Positions 1 to 11,380 of a DNA stretch of 37,732 nt are shown one piece after another. The DNA is taken from contig JALHQB010000050.1 of the NCBI GenBank assembly GCA_022842185.1, positions 1-37,732 of the forward strand, read 5' to 3'. The notes beneath the pieces were generated by a model that saw only the letters and a program-made list of their open reading frames with translations, made no database searches and had not been told where the DNA came from. Within the stretch, counting starts at the first letter, position 1. Every line of letters starts with the position of its first letter. A program made the translations under genes and the position numbers. The DNA comes from Acetobacteraceae bacterium. Its GTDB lineage: Bacteria > Pseudomonadota > Alphaproteobacteria > Acetobacterales > Acetobacteraceae.

Positions 1-163
1 GCGGCGCGGCGGCCTGCCGCCGGGTGGCCGTGGTGCGGTTGGCCTGCGTGCCGCTCGCGCGCGACTGCGACTGCGCCTGCTCCGACCGGCTGCGCGCATC
101 GGCAGGGGCCGACGGCAGCAGAAGCGTGGAGATGGCGAGCGCGGCGGCGAGGATGAAGCGCAT
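1..163 (-). CDS. secreted small protein, N-terminal part (cut by window edge)
   Basis: An open frame runs leftwards off the window edge from an ATG at 163-161. The first 23 or so residues form a classical Sec signal peptide: a positive start (MRF), a hydrophobic core (ILAAALAISTLLLP) and an Ala-x-Ala type end (APADA). The visible mature part is low-complexity, rich in Ser, Gln, Arg, Thr and Ala. A GAGAGG stretch lies about 10 bases upstream of the start. The family cannot be named from 54 residues. The plus-strand frame opposite looks like its shadow. That it is exported is inferred from the signal sequence only. Confidence 0.6.
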   Translation of the reverse strand, partial: MRFILAAALAISTLLLPSAPADARSRSEQAQSQSRASGTQANRTTATRRQAAAP

Positions 164-383
164 GCGAGGGAGCCCTCTCAATTCGTTTCCGCAGGTTACG
201 GCACTATCCTTCCTTTAGGACAGAAGCGGCGCCCTGGCATAGCCCTGGCGTGCGCGGATTCCCAGCCGTTACAAATCGCTTCGATCGCTACGCTCTTGTT
301 TGATTAAGCATATTCATCCGGTCGACCGATTCCAGTCAGACACGATCTGCTCTAGCCTTGTCGCCCGATCGCACCGGATTGCC

Positions 384-1859
384 ATGGCCGCCCCGCCGAA
401 CGTCGCCGAACCACCGCCGCCGACGGAATTCGCCGCACTGGTCGCCGCCGGCCGCATGCAAGCAGCCTGTGACCTGGCCCTGACGCTCCCGCGCCATGCG
501 ATCGACCAGCACATGCTGCGGATGTTGATGAATGCATCCCTGGCGGCCGACCATGCCCGGGCGCGGCACCTGGCGATCGGACTCGCCGTCGAAATGCGGC
601 TGGCGCACGGGGTGCGCGCCGTCATTGTCCAGCGCCTTGCCGATGCGGGCCTGGATGAGGAAGCACAGGCCGTGATCCTGGCCGACCCCGGCTTCCCCAA
701 TGCCCCGCAGCACGCGAAGCAGAAGGTGGTGAACGCCTATGTCTCGCTCGCCCGCGCGGTGCGCACGCCGCTGCAGCGCCAGGCGATCCATGCGGCGATC
801 CGGCGCATGCTCAACCGCGCACCGATGCCCGCCGAGCGATCGCCGCTGCAACTGCCCCAAATGGCCGCTTCGGCCGAATTCCTTGCCCCGCATCCCCTGG
901 TCCTGATTCCCGCCGGCCCGGATGCGGAACGCGATGCCGACCAGTTCCGCGAGCAGGCCAGCGCCTTTGAAACACAGCTGCGGGCACCCACCGCCCAGGC
1001 CATCCTGCTCCACGACGTGTATGTGTCGCGCAGCGGAGAGATCTGGGATGCGCAAGGTCGCCTGTTGCGCGACAATTGGCGCATCCTGCCGCCTGAACGC
1101 CGCGACGCCATGGCCGATGCGCCGGTCATCGATGAAGCGGTGGATGCCCTGGATGGCACCCGCAACTTCTTCCATTGGATGACCGAGACACTGCCCAGCC
1201 TGGCCTTCGCGGCGCTGCCCGGCGCGCCGGACTGGCCCGTGCTGCTGGCGGAGGACGCGCCGGGCTTCGCCGCCGCCAGCCTCGCCATGGTCGCGCCGGC
1301 ACTTGCCGCGCGGGTGCGCCCGGTGGGGGAGGTCGCCTTCGTCCGGCGCCTGCATCTCGGGTCGCGACGGGCATCCGACCTGCGGTTCTGGGGTGCCTAT
1401 GATCACCTGTTCGGCCCGATGATCGCCCACGCCGATGCGCTGCCGCCCGGGCCTGATGACTCCGACCTGCTCTACATCTCCCGCCGCGACAGCGCACTTC
1501 GCCCCATGCTCAATGAGGCCGTGCTGGAAGCAGCCCTGGCCAGGCTAGGTTTCAGCGCCGTGACGCTGTCCAGCCTGTCGCTGGCGGAACAGATCAGCCG
1601 GGTGCGCCGGGCGAGGATGATCGTGGCGCCTCATGGCGCGGGGCTGGCGCATCTGCTGCTGGCCCGGCCCGGAACCCAGGTCCTCGAAATCACGAACAGT
1701 CGCGACGGGTTCCATCACCTGACCTTCGGCATGGCGCGGCTGTCGCGGCTGCGCGGACATCGCCACACCATCTGGCTGCAGCACGGGCACCCCACGGTCG
1801 CGGCCTGGTCGGTCCGGGTCCCGGCGATCGTCGCGGCGGCGCGGGCGATGCTGGGCTGA
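384..1859 (+). CDS. glycosyltransferase family 61 (DUF563-type) protein
   Basis: About 491 residues. The C-terminal half has the marks of the GT61 family: FHWMTE near residue 263, LYISRRDS near 362 and APHGAGLAH near 415, followed by a conserved VLEI segment. GT61 enzymes transfer sugars such as xylose or N-acetylglucosamine; in bacteria they often serve capsule or exopolysaccharide synthesis, but the acceptor here is unknown. The N-terminal ~180 residues are Ala-rich and helical and have no family I can name. The ATG at 384 gives MAAPPNV; an in-frame TTG at 300 would add 28 residues. Neither start has a strong ribosome site. It stands alone: zapE on the other strand converges with it, 4 bases past its stop. 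Confidence 0.82.
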   Translation: MAAPPNVAEPPPPTEFAALVAAGRMQAACDLALTLPRHAIDQHMLRMLMNASLAADHARARHLAIGLAVEMRLAHGVRAVIVQRLADAGLDEEAQAVILADPGFPNAPQHAKQKVVNAYVSLARAVRTPLQRQAIHAAIRRMLNRAPMPAERSPLQLPQMAASAEFLAPHPLVLIPAGPDAERDADQFREQASAFETQLRAPTAQAILLHDVYVSRSGEIWDAQGRLLRDNWRILPPERRDAMADAPVIDEAVDALDGTRNFFHWMTETLPSLAFAALPGAPDWPVLLAEDAPGFAAASLAMVAPALAARVRPVGEVAFVRRLHLGSRRASDLRFWGAYDHLFGPMIAHADALPPGPDDSDLLYISRRDSALRPMLNEAVLEAALARLGFSAVTLSSLSLAEQISRVRRARMIVAPHGAGLAHLLLARPGTQVLEITNSRDGFHHLTFGMARLSRLRGHRHTIWLQHGHPTVAAWSVRVPAIVAAARAMLG

Positions 1860-1863
1860 CCCA

Positions 1864-3054
1864 TCAGGTCAGATGCGGCAGCGCCAGATATTCCTGGGAT
1901 TGCATCTCGACCAGTCGCGACGCCGTCCGCTCGAACATCGCGGCATTCTCGCCGCGTTCGTACAGGCGGTCGGGGGTGTCCTCGGCGCTCGCCACCAGCT
2001 TCACCCGGTGTTCGTACAGCGCGTCGATCAGCGTGATGAAGCGCCGCGCCTTGTCGAAATTCTCCGGCCCCAGCCGCGGGATGCCATCCAGCACGATGGT
2101 ATGGAAGTGCGTCGCCACCGCCAGGAAATCCGCCGGGCCGAGCGGCCTGCCGCAGATGTCGTTGAACTCGAACCGCGCCACGCCGCGTGCCGCCAGCGGC
2201 ACCTCCACCGCCCGGCCGAGCAGCGTCAGCTTGCACGGCGCGGCGGGCGTGTCCCCGGTCATCTCGGCGAAGGCGGCATCCAGCGCGCGTTCGGCGCGCC
2301 CATCGGGCGGCACATGCCAGGTCGGCAGGCCGCGGATGCGCTCGCGCCGATAATCGCGCGCCGATTCAAGGTGCAGCACCTCGATCCGCTGCTTGATCAT
2401 CTGGATGAAGGGCAGGAAGGCGTCGCGCCCCGGCTTGCCGCGGAACAGGTCGTCCGGGGCGGTGTTGGACGTCGCGACCATCACCACGCCGCGGGCGAAC
2501 AACGCCTCGAACAGCCGGCCCAGGATCATCGCATCGGCGATGTCGTGCACCTGGAATTCGTCGAAACACAGCAGCGCGGCCTCGGCGACGATCGAATCGG
2601 CCAGCGGTGGGATGGGGTCCGCGGTGTCGCCATGCTGCTGCTTCCAGGCATGGATGCGCCGGTGCGCCTGCTGCATGAACTGGTGGAAGTGCAGCCGCTG
2701 CTTGCGCGCCACATCGGCGCTGGCGAAGAACAGGTCCATCAGCATGGACTTCCCGCGCCCGACCTCGCCCACCAGGTACAGGCCGAGAGGCGCCTCGGAT
2801 GCCGCCTCGTCCACCGCCTTGCGGCGGAAGAAGCGCCCGAGGAAGCCGCCGCTGTCCGGCGGTTCGGTCTGCGGTTCGTAGCCCCGCGTGCGGCGCCACA
2901 GATCCTGCAGCTTCTCGGCGGCGAGTTCCTGGGCGTGGTCGGGCGTGATGGTGCCCGCGGCAATGAGCGCGCGCAGCGCGGGCAATGGGCCAGCGGGGTG
3001 CGCAACGGTGGGCGGGGCGCCCGCGGCGGAAAGGGCGTCCGGGGGAGGGGTCAT
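1864..3054 (-). CDS. zapE: cell division protein ZapE (AFG1-like ATPase)
   Basis: A 396-residue P-loop ATPase of the AFG1/ZapE family. It shows a Walker A motif GEVGRGKS at about residues 96-103, a Walker B LLCFDEFQ at about 161-168 and the family block VHDIADAMILGRLFEALF just after it. ZapE associates with the Z-ring and influences FtsZ polymers during division; the mitochondrial homologue AFG1/LACE1 acts in protein quality control. I start it at the ATG giving MTPPPDAL, because the 44 in-frame residues upstream are Arg/Ala-rich shadow sequence. It is transcribed divergently from the TauE/SafE gene, with about 100 bases between starts. Confidence 0.9.
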   Translation of the reverse strand: MTPPPDALSAAGAPPTVAHPAGPLPALRALIAAGTITPDHAQELAAEKLQDLWRRTRGYEPQTEPPDSGGFLGRFFRRKAVDEAASEAPLGLYLVGEVGRGKSMLMDLFFASADVARKQRLHFHQFMQQAHRRIHAWKQQHGDTADPIPPLADSIVAEAALLCFDEFQVHDIADAMILGRLFEALFARGVVMVATSNTAPDDLFRGKPGRDAFLPFIQMIKQRIEVLHLESARDYRRERIRGLPTWHVPPDGRAERALDAAFAEMTGDTPAAPCKLTLLGRAVEVPLAARGVARFEFNDICGRPLGPADFLAVATHFHTIVLDGIPRLGPENFDKARRFITLIDALYEHRVKLVASAEDTPDRLYERGENAAMFERTASRLVEMQSQEYLALPHLT

Positions 3055-3158
3055 GGCGCGGCACGCTGTAGCCCGCGCCAAGGCAGGCGACAACCGCATC
3101 CCCGCCATGTGCGCCGCGGCCTGGACGCGGTGCGCGGCGCGCCGGAGGGTGCCATCCC

Positions 3159-3926
3159 ATGGAGTATCTGCTGGCCCATCTGCCACCGGGGGGCGCGCTG
3201 ATCGGCATTGCCGTGGCGGCGCTGGCCGGCGGCCTGTCGCGCGGCTTCTCGGGGTTCGGGGCGGCGCTGGTCTTCGTGCCGCTGGCCTCGGCCGCGGTCG
3301 GGCCGCGCGCGGCCATCCCGGTGCTGGCCCTGCTGGAGACGGTCTCCTGCCTGGTGTTCCTGCCCGGCGCCTGGGCCTATGCCGCCCGGCGGGAGGTCGC
3401 CGTCATGGCGACCGGGGCGATCCTGGCCGTGCCGCTCGGCAGCATGATCCTGGCCCATAGCGACCCGGAGGCGCTGCGCTGGGGCCTGACGGCGCTGGTA
3501 CTGTTGGCGGTGGCGTTGCTGGCCTCCGGCTGGCGGTATCGTGGGCCGGAGAAGGTGCCGCTGACACTGGGCGTCGGCGCACTCGGCGGGGTGATGAGCG
3601 GCGCGGCGATGCTGGGTGGCGTGCCGCCGGCGGTCTGGTGGCTGGGGCGCAGCGCCACCGCCCGCGTGCTGCGTGCCAGCATGAACCTGTATTTCGCGCT
3701 GCTGACCGCGGCGATCGTCGCGGCCTTCGCCTGGCGCGGGCTGTTCGGCTGGCCGGGCCTGTGGCTCGCCCTGGCGGCCGGTCCCGCCTATGGCGCCGGG
3801 CTGTGGGTGGGCTCGGCACTGTTCGGCGTGGCCAGCGAGGCCACCTTCCGCCGCACCGCCTATGGCCTGATCCTCGCCGCGGCGGTGCTGGGGATGCCGC
3901 TGTGGGACCCGCTCACGGGCCGATGA
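3159..3926 (+). CDS. TauE/SafE (DUF81) family membrane permease
   Basis: A 255-residue, very hydrophobic protein with about seven or eight predicted membrane spans. Near residues 24-45 is the glycine-rich repeat seen in TauE/SafE proteins (GGLSRGFSGFGAALVFVPL), and a weaker second copy (GGVMSGAAMLGGVP) lies near residue 148. The family exports organosulfur or sulfite-type anions and some carboxylates; the substrate here is unknown. The ATG gives MEYLLAHL. Its 3' end overlaps the 3' end of the convergent RraA-family gene by 14 bases. It is one of three members of this family in the window. Confidence 0.85.
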   Translation: MEYLLAHLPPGGALIGIAVAALAGGLSRGFSGFGAALVFVPLASAAVGPRAAIPVLALLETVSCLVFLPGAWAYAARREVAVMATGAILAVPLGSMILAHSDPEALRWGLTALVLLAVALLASGWRYRGPEKVPLTLGVGALGGVMSGAAMLGGVPPAVWWLGRSATARVLRASMNLYFALLTAAIVAAFAWRGLFGWPGLWLALAAGPAYGAGLWVGSALFGVASEATFRRTAYGLILAAAVLGMPLWDPLTGR

Positions 3927-4599
3927 TGCGGGCCGCGGCGACGATGTCGCGGATTCGCTGATTGTCGGTATCGCCCGATTTGACCCGCGCGATGGCGGTG
4001 GCCTCGGCCTTGCGGATGGCGTTGAGGCGGTCCAGCACCACCGCCGCGCGGTCGAGCGGCACCACCACCACCCCATCCGCATCGCCCACGATGATGTCAC
4101 CGGATCGGACATGCTGCCCGCCGACCGTCACTGGCGCACCCACCACCCCCGGTCCGTTGGCCGCCGGGGAGGACGGCATGATGCCCGCGGCGAACAGCGG
4201 CATTCCGGCCGCCGCGATGCCGGCACGATCTCGGGCCAGCCCATCCGTCACGAAGGCAGCGATGCCCTTGTTCTTCATCATGCCTGCGACGATGTCGCCG
4301 ACGACGGCGGTGCCGGTGTAGCCGTCATTGGCGATGACCACGACGTCGCCCGGCTGGGCTTCGGCCAGCGCCCCGAACACGCCCACCACATCGGCCGGAT
4401 AGGACAGCGCCGTCAGCGCCGGGCCGACGAAGGCCGCATTGTCCGGGTCCATCGGCTTGATCCGGTAATCCAACGCCCCGCGCCCTTCCATCGCATCGGC
4501 CAGGTGGGAGGTCTGGGCACCGCGGAACGCCTCGACCAGGGCCGGGTCGGGGCGCGCATGCCCGCGATGGATGGTCAGCAGCGGCGGATTGTCGATCAT
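3913..4599 (-). CDS. RraA family protein (HMG/CHA aldolase-like)
   Basis: A 228-residue protein of the RraA/4-carboxy-4-hydroxy-2-oxoadipate aldolase family (older name: demethylmenaquinone methyltransferase-like). Visible family blocks are SHLADAMEGRG, PGDVVVIANDGY, AVVGDIVAGMMKNKGIAAFVTDG and the terminal GDADGVVVVP. Members are metal-dependent aldolases/decarboxylases of 4-hydroxy-4-methyl-2-oxoglutarate or oxaloacetate, or inhibitors of RNase E in enterobacteria. The enzymatic role is the likelier one here, but the substrate cannot be told. AGGACAGGG sits about 9 bases before the ATG and supports this start over longer in-frame versions. It is divergent from the atp operon. Confidence 0.88.
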   Translation of the reverse strand: MIDNPPLLTIHRGHARPDPALVEAFRGAQTSHLADAMEGRGALDYRIKPMDPDNAAFVGPALTALSYPADVVGVFGALAEAQPGDVVVIANDGYTGTAVVGDIVAGMMKNKGIAAFVTDGLARDRAGIAAAGMPLFAAGIMPSSPAANGPGVVGAPVTVGGQHVRSGDIIVGDADGVVVVPLDRAAVVLDRLNAIRKAEATAIARVKSGDTDNQRIRDIVAAARIIGP

Positions 4600-4918
4600 G
4601 CGGCGTTTCCCTGTCCTTTGACGTCCGGCACCGGCCCTCATCCCCACCTGGCGACAGCTTCGCGCGATCACCGAGGGCAGGGCGGGTCTCACATCGCCAC
4701 GAGGCGAATGCTCGATGGCAGCGTCGCCCGCCATGCCCGGGCCGTCCAGGCGCCATGGGCGGCGGCCGCGCAATCGCAACCGGCGATGGGCGAAATCGCC
4801 GTGCATCGGTTGCGGTGCGGCAATCTCCATGTTAATCGCCCGCCGCCGCCCAAGGGGTTCCTCGCGCGGCCATGTCGTATGCCGCTGCTCCCAACAAGAA
4901 ACAGGACCGCGATCGCCC
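4600..4918. other. gene-free stretch before the atp operon
   Basis: These 319 bases lie between the divergent starts of the RraA-family gene and atpH and should hold the promoters of both. I see no convincing coding frame. A possible weak sigma-70 pair for the atp operon is TTGCGG followed 16 bases later by TTAATC, near 4810-4837; this is a guess. No repeat or riboswitch fold was recognised. Confidence 0.4.
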
Positions 4919-5518
4919 GTGGCCGCCGCCGAGACCATCCAGACCGACCCTTCCACGCCCCAGACGGGGAGTGCTCCCGTGCGCTATGCACAGGCGCTGC
5001 TCGGCTATGCCGATGACAAGCGCCAGGCAGACCCGGGCGCGCTCGACCGGATCGCCGCCGACCTCGAGGCCCTGTTCGGCCTCTGGCGCGACGATGCCGG
5101 CTTTCGCGACTTCGTCGCCGATCCGCGCCTCGACGCAACGAAGCAGCGCAACGGGGCCTTCGCCATCCTCGAACGCGCCGGCATCGGCACCGAGGTGCGC
5201 AACCTGATCGGCGTGATGATCACCAACCGGCGGCTGTCGCAGCTGCCGGCGGTGGCGCAGGCCTTCGGCGCGCTGCTCGCGGAACGCCGCGGCCAGCAGA
5301 CCGCCGAGGTGACCACGGCCCATGCGCTGACGGACACCCAGCGCGCGGCGATCGCGGCGCGGCTGACCGAAGCGGGCTATCCGAATGTGCGCCTGGTCGA
5401 AAGCCTGGACGCGTCCATCCTGGGCGGGCTGATCGTGCGGATCGGCTCCCGCCTTTATGACAACAGCATCAAGTCCAAGCTGCAGCGCTTGCAGTACGCT
5501 ATGAAAGGGGCTGCCTGA
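4919..5518 (+). CDS. atpH: F1F0 ATP synthase subunit delta
   Basis: The delta subunit (OSCP equivalent), which links the top of the F1 head to the peripheral stalk in the inner membrane. About 199 residues. After a short N-terminal extension it has the usual [10 protein letters not shown] start, the helical middle [23 protein letters not shown], and the conserved C-terminal block [30 protein letters not shown] chose the GTG at 4919 (MAAAETIQ); AGGA lies 12 bases upstream. A GTG at 4979 would give a shorter protein beginning at RYAQ. It is the first gene of the F1 operon, with 2 bases before atpA. Confidence 0.93.
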   Translation: MAAAETIQTDPSTPQTGSAPVRYAQALLGYADDKRQADPGALDRIAADLEALFGLWRDDAGFRDFVADPRLDATKQRNGAFAILERAGIGTEVRNLIGVMITNRRLSQLPAVAQAFGALLAERRGQQTAEVTTAHALTDTQRAAIAARLTEAGYPNVRLVESLDASILGGLIVRIGSRLYDNSIKSKLQRLQYAMKGAA

Positions 5519-5520
5519 CC

Positions 5521-7053
5521 ATGGATATTCGTCCCGCCGAAATCTCGGAGATTCTGAAGCAGCAGATCGCCGGGTTCGACGCCGACGCCAACGTGGCCGA
5601 GGTGGGCACCGTGCTGACCGTGGGCGACGGCGTTGCCCGCGTGTACGGCCTGCAGAACGTGATGGCCGGTGAGCTGGTGGAATTCCCCGCCGCCGGGCTG
5701 CGCGGCATGGCGCTGAACCTCGAAGCCGACAATGTCGGCGTCGTGATCTTCGGGTCCGACCAGGGCATCCGCGAGGGCGACACCGTCTCCCGCACCGGGT
5801 CGATCGTGGACGTTCCGGTGGGCAAGGGGCTGCTCGGCCGCGTGGTCGATGCGCTCGGCAACCCGATCGACGGCAAGGGTCCGCTGACCGATGTGACGCG
5901 CACCCGCGTCGAGGTGAAGGCCCCGGGCATCATCCCGCGCAAGTCGGTGCATGAGCCGATGCAGACCGGCATCAAGGCGATCGACAGCCTGATCCCGATC
6001 GGCCGCGGCCAGCGTGAGCTGATCATCGGCGACCGCCAGACCGGCAAGACGGCGGTGATCATCGACACGATCATCAACCAGAAGCCGATCAACGCGCAGG
6101 GCGACGAATCCAAGAAGCTCTATACCATCTATGTCGCGATCGGGCAGAAGCGCTCGACTGTCGCCCAGCTGGTGAAGACGCTGGAGGAGCAGGGCGCTCT
6201 CGAATATTCGATCATCGTGGCTGCCACGGCATCCGACCCGGCGCCGATGCAGTTCCTCGCGCCGTATTCCGGCTGCGCCATGGGCGAATTCTTCCGCGAC
6301 AACGGCATGCACGCGGTCATCTTCTATGACGATCTGTCGAAGCAGGCGGTCGCCTATCGCCAGATGTCGCTGTTGCTGCGCCGTCCGCCGGGTCGCGAAG
6401 CCTATCCGGGCGACGTGTTCTACCTGCATTCGCGCCTGCTTGAGCGTGCGGCGAAGATGAATGACGAGTTCGGCGCCGGTTCGCTGACGGCGCTGCCGGT
6501 CATCGAGACGCAGGCCGGCGACGTGTCGGCCTATATCCCGACCAACGTCATCTCGATCACCGATGGCCAGATCTTCCTCGAGACCGAGCTGTTCTACCGG
6601 GGCATCCGTCCCGCCGTGAACGTCGGCCTGTCGGTGTCGCGCGTCGGTTCCGCCGCGCAGATCAAGGCGATGAAGCAGGTTGCTGGCAAGATCAAGCTGG
6701 AGCTGGCGCAGTATCGCGAAATGGCCGCCTTCGCGCAGTTCGCCTCGGACCTCGATTCGACCACGCAGGCGCTGCTGGCGCGTGGTGCGCGCCTGACCGA
6801 GCTGCTGAAGCAGCCGCAGTACAAGCCGGTCCCGGTCGAGGAGCAGGTGATCTCGCTGTTCGCCGGCACCCGCGGCTATCTGGATCGCATCACGGTCGGC
6901 CAGGTCGGTGAATTCGAACGCCGGCTGCTCGCGGACATCAAGCTGCGCGAGCCGGGCATCGTGGACTCGATCCGCACCGACCGCGAGATCAAGAAGCCGG
7001 TCGAGGACAAGCTGGTGGCGTTCCTCGACGCCTTCGCCAAGTCTTTCGGCTGA
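5521..7053 (+). CDS. atpA: F1F0 ATP synthase subunit alpha
   Basis: The 510-residue alpha subunit, which forms the regulatory, non-catalytic nucleotide sites of the F1 hexamer. The P-loop is GDRQTGKT at 170-177. The family sequences [12 protein letters not shown] at the start and [14 protein letters not shown] near the middle are intact, as is the full C-terminal helical domain. The ATG follows the atpH stop by 2 bases, so translation of the two is probably coupled. Length and motif spacing match other alphaproteobacterial AtpA, and nothing is odd. The long frame on the opposite strand is its shadow. Confidence 0.98.
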   Translation: MDIRPAEISEILKQQIAGFDADANVAEVGTVLTVGDGVARVYGLQNVMAGELVEFPAAGLRGMALNLEADNVGVVIFGSDQGIREGDTVSRTGSIVDVPVGKGLLGRVVDALGNPIDGKGPLTDVTRTRVEVKAPGIIPRKSVHEPMQTGIKAIDSLIPIGRGQRELIIGDRQTGKTAVIIDTIINQKPINAQGDESKKLYTIYVAIGQKRSTVAQLVKTLEEQGALEYSIIVAATASDPAPMQFLAPYSGCAMGEFFRDNGMHAVIFYDDLSKQAVAYRQMSLLLRRPPGREAYPGDVFYLHSRLLERAAKMNDEFGAGSLTALPVIETQAGDVSAYIPTNVISITDGQIFLETELFYRGIRPAVNVGLSVSRVGSAAQIKAMKQVAGKIKLELAQYREMAAFAQFASDLDSTTQALLARGARLTELLKQPQYKPVPVEEQVISLFAGTRGYLDRITVGQVGEFERRLLADIKLREPGIVDSIRTDREIKKPVEDKLVAFLDAFAKSFG

Positions 7054-7079
7054 TCGGGCAAGGCGCGGAGAGCCCATAG

Positions 7080-9408
<2,329 letters not shown>

Positions 9409-9434
9409 GCGGCCACCCTTCGTTGCGTTGCGTT

Positions 9435-9480
9435 GACCCTCAGACGCCGGGCGGCGGCCATCCGGCCGCCTTGGCTTCGC
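9435..9480 (+). repeat. 46-base dispersed repeat, copy A (atpD-atpC gap)
   Basis: This block matches a second block at 35046-35091 at 38 of 46 positions with no gaps; the differences cluster in the centre. In this copy the centre forms a perfect hairpin, GGCGGCC-ATCC-GGCCGCC (9453-9470). A further perfect inverted repeat, CCGGCCG-CTGTA-CGGCCGG, follows at 9523-9541 in the same gap. Both structures lie inside the atp operon transcript and may act as an mRNA stability or attenuation element; that is inference. Confidence 0.75.
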
Positions 9481-9650
9481 CGCACCACCGGCGCGCCTGA
9501 CGGGTAGGGCTTATGGGCGGCGCCGGCCGCTGTACGGCCGGATGCCCCCAGGTCGGTGCGGGGCGGGTTTGAGCGCGCCGGTTGCACTGTCTGGTTCTGG
9601 CGCGCTGCCTGGGCGGTGCGTCGCTTGCATTTGGTTCGGGAGCGTTCGCG

Positions 9651-10061
9651 ATGGCCACTTTCCAGCTGGAATTCGTCTCCCCCGAGAAGCTGCTGCTCTC
9701 GCGTCCGGTGGAGATGGCGCTGCTGCCCGCCGCCGAAGGCGAGATGGGCGTGCTGCCGGGCCACGCGCCGATGATCGTCGCGTTGCGTGGCGGCGTGATC
9801 AGCGTGCGCGAAGGCGGCCAGATCACCGAACAGCTTTTCGTCGCCGGCGGCTTTGCCGAAGTGACGCCGACCCGCGTCACCATCCTCGCCGATGACGCCA
9901 CGCCGGTCGCCCAATTGTCGCGCGCCGATGCCGAACAGCGCATCGCCGAATCGGAAAAGGCGCTGGCCGAAGCGCAGGACGCCTCGCCCGAAAAGCGCGA
10001 CGTCGCCATGGACCGCCTGCTGTCCGCGCGCGCCATGCTGGCGGCCGCCCAGGCAGCCTGA
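9651..10061 (+). CDS. atpC: F1F0 ATP synthase subunit epsilon
   Basis: The 136-residue epsilon subunit, which caps the gamma shaft and can inhibit hydrolysis. It has the expected beta-sandwich blocks FQLEFVSPEKLLLS, EGEMGVLPGHAPMI and LFVAGGFAEVTPTRVTILAD, then a helical C-terminal hairpin rich in Ala and Glu. The ATG giving MATFQLEF follows CGGGAG by about 9 bases; longer in-frame versions lack homology. It is separated from atpD by an unusually long gap carrying hairpins. Confidence 0.96.
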   Translation: MATFQLEFVSPEKLLLSRPVEMALLPAAEGEMGVLPGHAPMIVALRGGVISVREGGQITEQLFVAGGFAEVTPTRVTILADDATPVAQLSRADAEQRIAESEKALAEAQDASPEKRDVAMDRLLSARAMLAAAQAA

Positions 10062-10080
10062 TTCGCTGCCGGGGCAATCC

Positions 10081-10102
10081 CGCCGCTGCCATGCCAGCGG
10101 CG
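10081..10102 (+). terminator. hairpin after atpC, probable operon end
   Basis: CGCCGCTG and CAGCGGCG pair around a 6-base loop, 19 bases past the atpC stop. There is no run of T after it, so it may be a transcript-stabilising hairpin rather than a strict intrinsic terminator. Confidence 0.45.
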
Positions 10103-10251
10103 CATTCCTGTGTGACCATCCTCATCGGGCGCCACCGGGCGCATGCGAACCGTGTTGCCTGGCGCTGCGAACGGGCTATGACAGCCTGTCTTGAATCTGA
10201 CACGGCGGGGCGGTCCGGTCCGTCTCGGTTCCCCCGCACGCGAGGTAGGCG

Positions 10252-11112
10252 ATGAAGCACTGGCATATCGATGAGGTGGGCTGGGACAAGTTCGACCCAT
10301 CCAAGGTTGATCCCGAGATCGTGCCACTGGTGAAGGCCGCCGCGATGGTCGAGCGCAACGCCGCCGACTACGTGACCTATCTGACGCGCGTCTTCATCGA
10401 TGACCCCGACTTCAAGGCCGCCGCCGAACATTGGGGCGTCGAGGAAACGCAGCATGGCGACGCCCTCGGCCGATGGGGCGAGACCGCCGATCCGGGCTGG
10501 AACTTCCAGGAAGCCTTCGCGCGGTATCGCGCGGGCTACAAGATCCAGCTCGATGCCGATGCCTCGATCCGTGGGTCGCGCACCGGCGAATTGATCGCCC
10601 GCTGCATGGTCGAGACCGGGACATCATCCTACTACACGGCCCTGGCCGATTCGACGGATGAACCGGCGCTCAAGCAGGTCTGCAAGCTGATCGCGGCGGA
10701 TGAATATCGCCACTTCAAGCTGTTCTACGACCACATGAAGCGCTACCTGGCGCGCGAACAACTGTCCTTCCCCAGGCGGTTGCGCGTCGCCCTGGGGCGA
10801 ATCGGCGAAAGCGAGGATGACGAGCTCGCCTATGCCTTCCACTGCGGCAATGAACCCGAGGGCATGCCCTACGACCATGATCGCTGCATCGCCGGTTACA
10901 TGGGCCGGGCCATGGGCTTCTATCAGTTCCGGCACATCGAACGCAGCATGGGCATGGTGTTCAAGTCGATCGGGCTGCAGCCACGCGGGCGCATGGCGGA
11001 CATGGCTGCGAAGGGCGCGTGGAAACTGCTGTGCTGGCGGCGCGACCGTTACCAACAGGCGCTGAAGCGGGCCGCGAACGAGAACGCGACGGCGGCCGCG
11101 GCGGCGGCGTAA
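10252..11112 (+). CDS. ferritin-like di-iron protein, acyl-ACP desaturase type
   Basis: A 286-residue protein with a full set of di-iron ligands spaced as in a four-helix bundle: E34, E65xxH68 (EETQHGD), E121 (VETGTS) and E151xxH154 (ADEYRHF). The two ExxH blocks and their surroundings resemble the soluble stearoyl-ACP desaturase family (EENRHGD and DEKRHE there), so oxygen-dependent desaturation or hydroxylation of a carrier-bound acyl chain is a reasonable proposal. A rubrerythrin-like or other oxidase role cannot be excluded. The C-terminus ends in an Ala-rich tail. It begins 190 bases after atpC and probably has its own promoter. Confidence 0.75.
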   Translation: MKHWHIDEVGWDKFDPSKVDPEIVPLVKAAAMVERNAADYVTYLTRVFIDDPDFKAAAEHWGVEETQHGDALGRWGETADPGWNFQEAFARYRAGYKIQLDADASIRGSRTGELIARCMVETGTSSYYTALADSTDEPALKQVCKLIAADEYRHFKLFYDHMKRYLAREQLSFPRRLRVALGRIGESEDDELAYAFHCGNEPEGMPYDHDRCIAGYMGRAMGFYQFRHIERSMGMVFKSIGLQPRGRMADMAAKGAWKLLCWRRDRYQQALKRAANENATAAAAAA

Positions 11113-11221
11113 GGCGCGGCTCCACCGGGCATCTGAATCGCGCGATCGAGCACATCGAGCCCGGACCTGCCCTGGCCGAACGCCGTGCACCATTTGATTG
11201 CTCGGTGTAGGTGGCAAGAAT

Positions 11222-11273
11222 GGAGGGGCGCTGCCCCTCCAAACCACCCCGCCAGGGACCAACGGGTCCCTGG
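11222..11273 (+). repeat. two-hairpin dispersed repeat, variant copy
   Basis: Hairpin A is GGAGGGGC-GCT-GCCCCTCC, followed by the spacer AAACCACCCCG, then hairpin B CCAGGGACC-AACG-GGTCCCTGG. It has the same order and spacing as the three copies at 11381-11443 (inverted), 15861-15920 and 24426-24486, but arm B carries CCAGGGACC in place of CCAAAGGCC. Confidence 0.85.
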
Positions 11274-11380
11274 ACCGCGGGACCTTGGCGCTTGTCACGC
11301 AGGGCGGTCCTCACCCGGTCAAATGCCAAGAAGGAAGCATTCAGCTTGGCACCGACCGACGGCGATCAGCACCAAAGTGG

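Noticed and set aside
5455..7077. Long open frame (540 codons) opposite atpA
   Set aside because: Its composition is that of a shadow in GC-rich DNA, and atpA on the plus strand is beyond doubt. Similar shadows exist opposite atpD, glcD and the tartrate dehydrogenase gene.
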